Source: Neocallimastix lanati (nom. inval.)
Lineage: Eukaryota; Neocallimastigomycota; Neocallimastigomycetes; Neocallimastigales; Neocallimastigaceae
DNA length: 25,000 nt
Assembly (NCBI GenBank): GCA_016946835.1
Contig: JACVTC010000046.1
Span: 245,001-270,000 of the forward strand
Direction: 5' to 3'
The notes under the pieces were generated by a model. The model searched no databases and was not told the origin of the DNA. It worked only from the letters and a program-made list of their open reading frames with translations. Positions 1 through 6,580 of this stretch are shown here, one piece after another. Numbering within the stretch: position 1 is the stretch's first letter; each line of letters starts with the position of its first letter. A program made the position numbers and the translations under genes.

Positions 1-140
1 CTTCCAATACATTCAGTTTTGTTAAAATAAAAAAATTATTTAAATAAATAAATAAAAAAAAAAATTAAAAAATAAAAAAAATAAAAAATAAAAATTAAAT
101 AATTTAAAATTTAATATATATTATTTAATATTATTTTATA
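1..140. repeat. A-rich simple sequence at left edge
   Basis: After a short mixed start (about 1-25) this is almost pure A with interspersed T, giving AAAT- and AAAAT-type runs. No open frame or recognisable motif is visible. It grades into the composite (TTTTA)n minisatellite that follows. Confidence 0.7.
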
Positions 141-362
141 TTATTTAATTCAATCTGTACTTTTCTTATCATTTATATTTCTACTATTCATTTTATTTTA
201 TTTTATTTTATACAATCTGTACTTTATATTTATATTTTTACTATTTATTTTATTTTATTTTATACAATCTGTACTTTATATTTATATTTCTACTATTTTA
301 TTTTATTTTTATTAATACTTCAATATTTTATAATACTTCATTATTCATTTTATTTTATTTTA
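141..362. repeat. Composite (TTTTA)n minisatellite, left cluster
   Basis: Three units are seen, with cores starting at about 151, 213 and 265. Each core begins CAATCTGTACTT, continues through ATTTATATTT, ends with TCTACTATT or a close variant, and is followed by TTTTA pentamers. This is the same unit as the large array at 4430-5790 inside the DNA transposon, but here it lies outside that element. The flanking pentamer tracts are shorter than in the large array. Confidence 0.85.
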
Positions 363-364
363 TT

Positions 365-466
365 TTAATATTCTTTATAAAAATATAGTTTTGCTCTATG
401 ATCTAATAAATATTTTATAATTTCATTATCTTTTTCCATTGCATAAATTATTGGCGATATATTTTC
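365..466 (-). pseudogene. Ankyrin-repeat fragment (relic)
   Basis: Read on the minus strand from 466 to 365, one frame stays open for 33 codons and then stops. It contains the pattern S-P-I-I-Y-A-M followed by N-E-I-I-K-Y-L-L and H-R-A. This matches the helix-loop-helix consensus of one ankyrin repeat, in which TPL-A is followed by a helix and then the VKYLLEHGA helix. A stop codon lies immediately upstream (467-469) and no further repeats are visible on either side, so this is either an isolated decayed piece or one exon of a gene that cannot be assembled here. A TAAG just before the open stretch could be a splice acceptor. The surrounding DNA is simple sequence. Confidence 0.4.
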
Positions 467-521
467 TTAATCTTTACAGTTTTAATTTATTTATTTATGT
501 ATTCATTTAATAATCTTCAAT

Positions 522-610
522 TGGAGAAATATAACATGACGAAATGCAACATTTTTTATAATACGCCACTTGCTTTCAAAAAAAATGGCGAAATTCAACT
601 TGGCGAAATG
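522..610 (+). repeat. Cluster of GGCGAAAT(T/G)CAAC-type motifs, outside the MULE
   Basis: Imperfect copies of a roughly 13-bp motif occur at about 522 (GGAGAAATATAAC), 537 (TGACGAAATGCAAC), 586 (TGGCGAAATTCAAC) and 601 (TGGCGAAATG). A TATAATACGCC segment lies between the second and third copies. Closely similar motifs recur inside the DNA transposon at 1554-1598, and TATAATACGCC recurs near its right end at about 6034-6043. This looks like the subterminal repeat region of a related element, perhaps a solo or decayed end. Confidence 0.55.
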
Positions 611-1237
611 CCCTTATATAAAACAAATATGTGTAGTAACGTATTTGTATATTTAATAATAATTAAATATTAAATTTATATCTTTTTTGATAATTTTATT
701 TATTTATGTATTATAATAATTATAATAATTATAATAATTATAATAAATACAATACTAATTCATATAAATTTTATATAGTTATATATATTAGAATATATTA
801 TTAATATATTACCTATTTCTTATAAATGAATTAAATTATTTATATTAGAGATAGAAGACTCTTTAGTAAAATTTATTAATAAAATTATAATATTCCTATT
901 ACAATTAAAATAATAATACCAATTTCTAAAATTTACAAAACTACCACCATTTAAAAATCCACTGCTTATAAATTATTGCACATAAAAGTCCCGGATATCA
1001 GCCCCACTCTCTTGTGTTACATTTCACAAAGGTGCATTTGTGATATGAACGTATTATAATAGAAGTAAATTAATAATTAATTAATAAGTAAATAAATAAC
1101 AATGTCGAATAAGATATTAAAAAAAATAAAAATATAATTGTTAATTGTTAATAGTCAGGAATTTAGGGTATACAATCCAACTTTATTAAGATATTTTATG
1201 ATAAAGAGTTACGATCGCCATTATTATTCTAAATTAA
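611..1237. other. A+T-rich spacer with no recognised gene
   Basis: This is mostly A/T sequence, with a short 9-bp-period AATAATTAT tract around 711-746. A locally G+C-richer patch lies at 986-1050 and includes an inverted repeat TCACAAA / TTTGTGA around 1024-1043. A minus-strand open stretch around 830-965 has no recognisable homology. No gene is called. Confidence 0.6.
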
Positions 1238-1246
1238 ATTAAATAT
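1238..1246. repeat. Target site duplication (left), ATTAAATAT
   Basis: The nine bases abutting the left terminal inverted repeat are repeated exactly as a direct repeat next to the right terminal inverted repeat at 6114-6122. A duplication of 8-11 bp, most often 9, is the hallmark of Mutator-superfamily transposition. The sequence is A/T-only, so chance must be considered, but its exact position at both GGGG/CCCC ends argues for a real duplication. Confidence 0.85.
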
Positions 1247-1298
1247 GGGGAGTGTGCATTTCGAAAATTTTTATTACATAAATTTGTATTTTGTTGTA
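1247..1298 (+). repeat. Left terminal inverted repeat of the MULE
   Basis: It starts GGGGAGTGTG and continues CATTTCGAAAATTT... to end in TTTTGTTGTA. Positions 1257-1298 are a perfect 42-base reverse complement of 6062-6103. The outer ten bases differ from the other end only by small substitutions or slippage in the G-run and GT-run. The outward-facing G-run is common at Mutator-type ends. Confidence 0.9.
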
Positions 1299-1450
1299 TG
1301 GCTTAAATAATTTTAATTTTAAGCCACTTAATTTTATTAAAAATTTAATGAATAATAATTAATTAATTAAATAAATAAAATTACAATTTTCAAAAATTTT
1401 CAAATACGTAATCTTACGTGGGGCGTATATCTAATTGTATCATAAATTTG

Positions 1451-1480
1451 TGGCTTTTTTCTACATTTTTTAAAAAGCCA
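1451..1480. repeat. Short hairpin (TGGCTTTTT / AAAAAGCCA)
   Basis: TGGCTTTTT is followed after about 12 bases by its exact complement AAAAAGCCA. It lies in the left subterminal region of the MULE, between the terminal repeat and the GGCGAAAT motif cluster. It may be part of the transposase-binding region, or incidental. Confidence 0.45.
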
Positions 1481-1524
1481 TATATTCACAATATGGCGTG
1501 AATAATAAATGTGGTGATATTTTA

Positions 1525-1600
1525 TGACGAAAATTTATAAGCCACCAAGAATTTGGCGAAATTCAACTGGACGAAATTCAACTTTTGGCGAAATACAACA
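1525..1600 (+). repeat. Subterminal GGCGAAATTCAAC motif cluster in the MULE
   Basis: Copies start at about 1525 (TGACGAAAATTT, weak), 1554 (TGGCGAAATTCAAC), 1568 (GGACGAAATTCAAC) and 1585 (TGGCGAAATACAAC), the last three spaced about 15-18 bp apart. Arrays of short direct repeats just inside the ends are typical transposase-binding sites in MULEs; here that role is inferred. The same motif occurs outside the element at 522-610. Confidence 0.6.
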
Positions 1601-1636
1601 CTTCAATAAATAATAATTAGGTTAGGTATTTCTATT

Positions 1637-1837
1637 TAACATTGAAAAATAAAATAAAAATAAATTAACATTTTATTTTTTAATGCATAAAAAAAAAAAA
1701 AAAAAAAAAAAAAATAAGAAATAAGAAAACTTTTTTTTTAAACATTGAAAAATAAAATAAAAATAAGAAATAAGAAAACTTTTTTTTTAAACATTGAAAA
1801 ATAAAATAAAAATAAATTAACATTTTATTTTTTAATG

Positions 1838-1882
<45 letters not shown>

Positions 1883-1990
1883 AGAAATAAGAAAACTTCT
1901 TTTTTAAACATTAAAAAATAAAATAAAAATAAATAAAAATTTATTTTTTAAGCATTAAAAAATAAAAAAAATAAAATAAAATAAAAAATA
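1637..1990. repeat. A-rich tandem repeat with poly(A) tracts
   Basis: A unit resembling TTTAACATTGAAAAATAAAA recurs near 1637, 1740, 1791 and 1906. Copies are joined by AATAAGAAATAAGAAAACTT segments and by long A runs at about 1688-1713 and 1841-1879. The repeated order suggests slippage or unequal exchange within the MULE. No coding potential is visible. Confidence 0.65.
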
Positions 1991-2178
1991 AAAATAAAAA
2001 TAAATAAATAAAATAGTAAATAAAGAAATAATAAATAATTAATAATTAAATAATTATTTAAATAATTATATAATTAATTAAAAAAAGGTTTATTATTTTA
2101 AATATTAAAAAAAAAAAAGTTTCAAAGCATTTAAAAGTATATTTATTAAAATATTTTATTGAAAAATTTTAATTATTA

Positions 2179-3612
2179 ATGGAAGACAATATAGAAATTG
2201 AAATAAGTGAAACAAATCGAGGAAATGAACAAATTATTATTAATAAAAAACACAAATTTAATTTTTCATTTCAAAGGAAAGATAAATCAAAAATTTATAG
2301 ATGCACTGAATATAAGACTTTAAATAAATGTAAATCTTTAATTATTTTAAATGATAAAAAGGAGGTTTTAAAATATGAAAGTTTACATAACCATCTCGAA
2401 AAAAGAAATTGATGTGTCTATATCGGTAGCAAAGCATAAAATTAAGGAAGAAATTAAGAAAAATTCAATTCCTATGGATATAAAACCTAAACATATATTT
2501 AATGCCGTTTCTCAAGAAATGAGACTTATATGTCCCGAATATAGTACAATTAGATCCCAAATAATAAGAAATATAAATAAACAATTTCCTCCAAACATAA
2601 AAAGTTTTGATGATATTCCCATTGAATCAGAATATTATAAAACGAAAAGAAATGAAAATTTTATGATATTTAAAAATACTGATCTAATAATCTTTCAATC
2701 ACCATTCCAAGCATATTTATTTTCGAATTATCATAAAAATATATTTGCGGACGGTACATTTTATGCAGCACCGAAATTTAGTTATCAGTTATTTATAACA
2801 AGAACTTATGTTGGGGAATTTAATATGTTTTACACTACTTCCATTTCTATATTAAAAAATAAAAAACAATCTACATATGAAACATTATTTAAAGAAATAA
2901 AAAAAAATCCAAATAAATTTAGGAGTAATACATTAATTACTACAATTAATTTTCATTGTGATTTTGAACAAGGTATATCTAATGTCGCAAAAAAAGTTTT
3001 TCCCAATATAAATATTAAATATTGTGTTTGGCATTATAAAAGATCATTAGAAAAACAAAAAAATATATTATGTTATCATGAAGTGAAGAATAATAATGAT
3101 ATATATATTTATTATAAAGCTATTTCGAACTTACCGTTTATAAACCCTAACTATATATTTGATTTTTATATTATAATAAAAAGAATTTGTCAAAAAAAAA
3201 GTATAATAATTTTCTACAATTTTAAGAATATTTTAATAAAAATTATTTACTTAAGTATAATGTTAATAATTGGAATTATTATGAAAATATAGAGCGTTTA
3301 ACAAACAATGCATCAGAATCTTATAATAGCTACTTAAATAATATATTTCCAAATAAACCTTTATTTTATAAATTAATATATATATTAAAAGAAGAAAACT
3401 TATCTTATAATGATTATCAAAGGAGAACTAAAGGAAATTAGAAAAAAAAGCAAAAAATATTTAGTGCAACTAATGAAATTAAAATTTTAATTGAAAATTA
3501 CAAAAGTAAGGAAATAAATTTATTTTATAATGAATGCAACAGAAATGAATTAATTAAATTATGGAAAGAATGTTTAATTGATTTAAACGATATAAATATT
3601 AATTTAAAATAA
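2179..3612 (+). pseudogene. MULE transposase (FLYWCH + DDE), frameshifted
   Basis: This is the broken transposase gene of the surrounding DNA transposon. From the ATG at 2179, frame 1 encodes a FLYWCH-type zinc finger (Cys42, Cys51, His70, His72, ending in an H-N-H motif) and stops at 2410-2412. The protein continues in frame 2, the shift lying in the A-run near 2398-2404, into the MULE transposase core. The first catalytic Asp is in F-A-D-G-T-F (codon at 2750), the second Asp in H-C-D-F-E (codon at 2960), followed by a C-V-W-H zinc-type motif (about 3023-3034). It returns to frame 1 at a nine-A run near 3192-3200. There the third acidic residue lies in N-N-A-S-E-S-Y-N (Glu codon at 3316-3318), and the frame ends at 3610-3612. 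In-frame stops are TAA at 3223-3225 and TAG at 3439-3441. All catalytic positions survive, so decay looks recent. Confidence 0.82.
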
Positions 3613-4300
3613 ATAATCTTAATTTAAAAAATTGCTAGAAAAATAAAAATTTATTTATTTTAAATTTATATTTATAATCGTTTAAATAATAATTAAATAA
3701 TCTTAATTTAAAAAAAAGCTAGAAAAATTATTTATTTACCTATTGTGTTTATTTAATAATCTTAATAGAAATTATCTTTTAGTTATTTTTATTAAGTAAT
3801 TTATAACTAAAATCGATTTATTTGATACTAGTTAAAATTTTATTAATATTAATATCAATATTATATAATTATAAATTTTATTAATATCAATATCAATATT
3901 ATATAATTATAAATTTTATTAATATCAATATCAATATTATATTATTATAAATTTTATTAATATCAATATACTTTTCAAAATTAATAATGTTATTAAAAAT
4001 ATTAAATTCAATAAAAGATTTTTATTATTTTATTAAAATTATAATTGTTATTATTATATAATAATAATAATTGATTCATATTGATCAAACATTATAAATA
4101 TTACTATGTAAATAATAAATTATTTTAATAGGATCAATTATTCAACTCTTATTGTTTTAATTTTTAATTCTTATATCATTTAAATTAATATATATATATA
4201 TATATATATATATCGTTTATGAAAATATGAATTATAAATAATTAAAATTATTTACTTTTCATTTAAATTTTTTTATTTACTATAATAAAGTATAATAATT
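3613..4300. other. A+T-rich spacer inside MULE, with short direct repeats
   Basis: No gene is seen. A segment around 3832-3970 repeats TTTTATTAATATCAATATCAATATTATA-type sequence about three to four times with a period near 53 bp, and an (AT)n tract lies at about 4189-4213. The phrase AATAATCTTAATTTAAAA occurs twice near 3612 and 3695. Confidence 0.6.
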
Positions 4301-5960
4301 AAAAGACAAACGTTATTATAACTAATTTTTTTTTTTTTAGAAAAATAAATGAAAAAAAATTAAAATATATAAGATTCTTATATATATAAAATAATTATTA
4401 TATTTTATTTTATTTTATTTTATTTTATTCAATCTGTACTTTATATTTATATTCTACTATTTATTTTATTTTATTTTATTTTATTTTATTTTATTTTATT
4501 CAATCCGTACTTATATTTATGTTTCTACTATTTATTTTATTTTATTTTATTCAATCTATACTTATATTTATATTCTACTATTTATTTTATTTTATTTTAT
4601 TCAATCTGTACTTCATATTTATATTTCTACTATTTATTTTATTTTATTTTATTTTATTCAATCTGTACTTTCTTATTTAATATTCTACTTTTTATTTTAT
4701 TTTATTTTATTTTATTTTTTTTATTTTATTTTATTTTATTCAATCCGTACTTTCTTATTTTAATATTCTACTTTTTTTTTATTTTATTTTATTTTATTTT
4801 ATTTTATTCAATCTGTACTTCATATTTATATTTCTACTATTTATTTTATTTTATTTTATTTTATTTTATTCAATCTGTACTTTATATTTATATTCTATTA
4901 TTTATTTTATTTTATTTTATTTTATTTTATTTTATTTTATTTTATTTTATTTTATTTTATTTTATTTTATTTTATTTTATTTTATTAAATCTGTACTTTA
5001 TATTCATATTTCTACTATTTATTTTATTTTATTTTATTTTATTTTATTTTATTTTATTTTATTCAATCTGTACTTTCTTATTTAATATTCTACTTTTTAT
5101 TTTATTTTATTTTATTTTATTTTATTTTATTTAATTCAATCTGTACTTCATATTTATATTTCTACTATTTATTTTATTTTATTTTATTTTATTTTATTTT
5201 ATTTTATTCAATCTGTACTTTATATTTATATTTCTACTATTTATTTTATTTTATTTTATTTTATTTTATTTTATTTTATTTTATTTTATTTTATTTTATT
5301 TTATTTTATTTTATTCAATCTGTACTTTATATTTATATTTCTACTATTTATTTTATTTTATTTTATTTTATTTTATTTTATTTTATTTTATTTTATTTTA
5401 TTTTATTTTATTTTATTCAATCTGTACTTTATATTTATATTTCTACTATTTATTTTATTTTATTTTATTTTATTTTATTTTATTTTATTTTATTTTATTT
5501 TATTTTATTTTATTTTATTTTATTTTATTTTATTTTATTTTATTCAATCTGTACTTCATATTTATATTTCTACTATTTATTTTATTTTATTTTATTTTAT
5601 TTTATTTTATTTTATTTTATTTTATTTTATTCAATCTGTACTTCATATTTATATTTCTACTATTTATTTTATTTTATTTTATTTTATTCAATCTGTACTT
5701 CATATTTATATTTCTACTATTTATTTTATTTTATTTTATTTTATTTCATTTTATTTTATTTTATTTTATTCAATCTGTATTTTCTGTTGATAATATAAAA
5801 AAAGGTATTAATGTATAAATAATAATTAATAATATTTAAAATAAAATAAAAAAAATATAATAATTATTTTATATATGTAGTAATTATATATATATATATA
5901 TATATTTTTATTTAATTTTCTAAAAAAAATTTTTTTAGTCATAATAAACGTTTGTCTTTT
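4301..5960. repeat. Foldback structure: inverted arms flanking a satellite block
   Basis: The left arm (about 4301-4404) begins AAAAGACAAACG. The right arm (about 5838-5960) ends with its complement CGTTTGTCTTTT. The arms stay alignable for roughly 100 bp, through TTTTTTTTAGAAAA and then ATATAAAATAATTATTATA, with small indels in homopolymers. Between the arms lies the composite (TTTTA)n minisatellite. This could be a small non-autonomous foldback element nested in the MULE, or an internal palindrome of the MULE itself. No clear target duplication is visible at its ends. Confidence 0.65.
4405..5790. repeat. Composite minisatellite: conserved core + variable (TTTTA)n, ~18 units
   Basis: About 18 copies of a roughly 35-bp core starting CAATCTGTACTT are separated by TTTTA pentamer runs of very different lengths. 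Core starts read off as 4430, 4501, 4552, 4602, 4659, 4741, 4809, 4871, about 4984, 5064, 5137, 5209, 5316, 5418, 5545, 5632, 5689 and 5771. Spacings range from about 50 to 127 bp. Two core types occur: one continuing TATATTTATATTTCTACTATT, and one continuing TTCTTATTTAATATTCTACTT (4659, 4741, 5064). The core is strongly conserved while the pentamer number varies, so the core is either under constraint or homogenised by exchange. Confidence 0.92.
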
Positions 5961-6061
5961 TTATTTTTATTATTATTTAGAAATTTATTTATTCATTTAT
6001 AATTTATTTATTCATTTATTTATTTATTACATTATAATACGCCATGTTTTCCGAAATGTAC

Positions 6062-6113
6062 TACAACAAAATACAAATTTATGTAATAAAAATTTTCGAA
6101 ATGACACACCCCC
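6062..6113 (-). repeat. Right terminal inverted repeat of the MULE
   Basis: This is the reverse complement of the left end: TACAACAAAATAC... through TTTTCGAAATG to the outer CACACCCCC. The 42 bases 6062-6103 match the left repeat perfectly. Just inside lie CCGAAATG (about 6051-6058) and TATAATACGCC (about 6034-6043), which resemble subterminal motifs of the left side. Confidence 0.9.
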
Positions 6114-6122
6114 ATTAAATAT
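6114..6122. repeat. Target site duplication (right), ATTAAATAT
   Basis: This is an exact direct copy of 1238-1246, directly adjoining the CCCCC outer end of the right terminal inverted repeat. It marks the right boundary of the MULE insertion. Confidence 0.85.
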
Positions 6123-6233
6123 ATTTTAATTATTATACTGTGGCTTATGCATTCATCAAATTTTATATATTTTATTTCAATATATTTGAAGTGTATTTTT
6201 CATACTTAAAATATTTATTTATAAAGATTAATT

Positions 6234-6259
6234 ATTATTATTATTATTATTATTATTAT
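6234..6259. repeat. (TTA)n microsatellite at the Copia insertion site
   Basis: A short TTA/ATT trinucleotide run lies immediately left of the 5' LTR, and the same repeat resumes right of the 3' LTR (12699-12770). The retrotransposon therefore appears to have inserted within one microsatellite. Confidence 0.8.
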
Positions 6260-6500
6260 TGTTAACGTATGTTAATTTTATTAATATAAAGTTATAGTCT
6301 AGCTTAAGTTTAATAAAATATTAAATTAAATTATATTAAATATATTGTAATTACAAATTAAAATATAAATTAGTATGTATCTAGAACAAGCCACAATTAA
6401 ATATAAAAACATGTAATTTTATCTGTACTTTAAATCTTTGTTAACCATTTATATAACACTTGCGTTATATATCTAATTATTAATAAATAAATATTAAACA
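6260..6500 (+). repeat. 5' LTR (241 bp, or 247 bp to 6506)
   Basis: It begins TGTTAACGTATG and ends TATTAAACA, giving the short inverted ends TGTT...AACA. The two LTRs also share the next six bases, ATAATA, so the true end may be 6506. As in other LTRs, it should hold both promoter and polyadenylation signals: TATAAAAA lies at 6402-6409, preceded by CCACAATT, and AATAAA lies at 6482-6487. Confidence 0.92.
6402..6409 (+). promoter_or_regulatory. Candidate TATA box in the 5' LTR
   Basis: TATAAAAA occurs about 140 bp into the LTR, with a CCACAATT segment just upstream. In such A+T-rich DNA a TATA match is weak evidence by itself; its central position in a complete LTR and a downstream AATAAA make it a reasonable promoter candidate. 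Confidence 0.4.
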
Positions 6501-6580
6501 ATAATAGATTAAGAGTCTCAGTACTCTATAATAAATTACAAAGCTTTAAATTTAAAAATCGATTTTAACAAAGTATTAAG
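6501..6580 (+). promoter_or_regulatory. Retrotransposon leader with possible internal-tRNA primer site
   Basis: The leader separates the 5' LTR from the Gag-Pol start. No TGG, the usual complement of a tRNA 3' CCA end, lies at the LTR boundary. Instead an imperfect palindrome AGAGT-CTCAGT-ACTCT sits at 6512-6527. Some Copia elements prime from an internal fragment of a tRNA around the anticodon arm, and a 5-bp stem with a 6-base loop here would be compatible with that style of priming. The primer tRNA is not identified. Confidence 0.35.

Larger units (their letters stand above)
1247..6113 (+). mobile_element. Mutator-like DNA transposon (MULE), 4.87 kb
   Basis: The element is bounded by 52-bp terminal inverted repeats at 1247-1298 and 6062-6113, of which the inner 42 bp are perfectly complementary, and by a perfect 9-bp direct target duplication. 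It carries a plus-strand FLYWCH plus MULE-type DDE transposase gene (2179-3612) broken by frameshifts and stops, so it is probably no longer autonomous, although related active copies elsewhere could mobilise it. Inside are subterminal GGCGAAAT-type motifs (1554-1598), an A-rich tandem region (1637-1990) and a foldback structure (4301-5960) enclosing a composite pentamer satellite. The assignment rests on termini, duplication length and transposase type together, so family-level confidence is high. The lineage within MULEs is not determined. Confidence 0.87.

Noticed and set aside
830-965. Minus-strand open stretch beginning S-S-G-F-L-N-G-G-S
   Set aside because: No start, no recognisable motif, and open frames of this length arise by chance; left as spacer.
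3160-3300. An intron in the MULE transposase instead of a frameshift
   Set aside because: No GT...AG pair restores the frame across the break; a one-base change in the nine-A run does, although a TAA stop remains just downstream.
4405-5790. Regular repeats resembling a CRISPR array
   Set aside because: The variable parts are TTTTA runs, not unique spacers; unit length varies from about 50 to 127 bp and the genome is eukaryotic.
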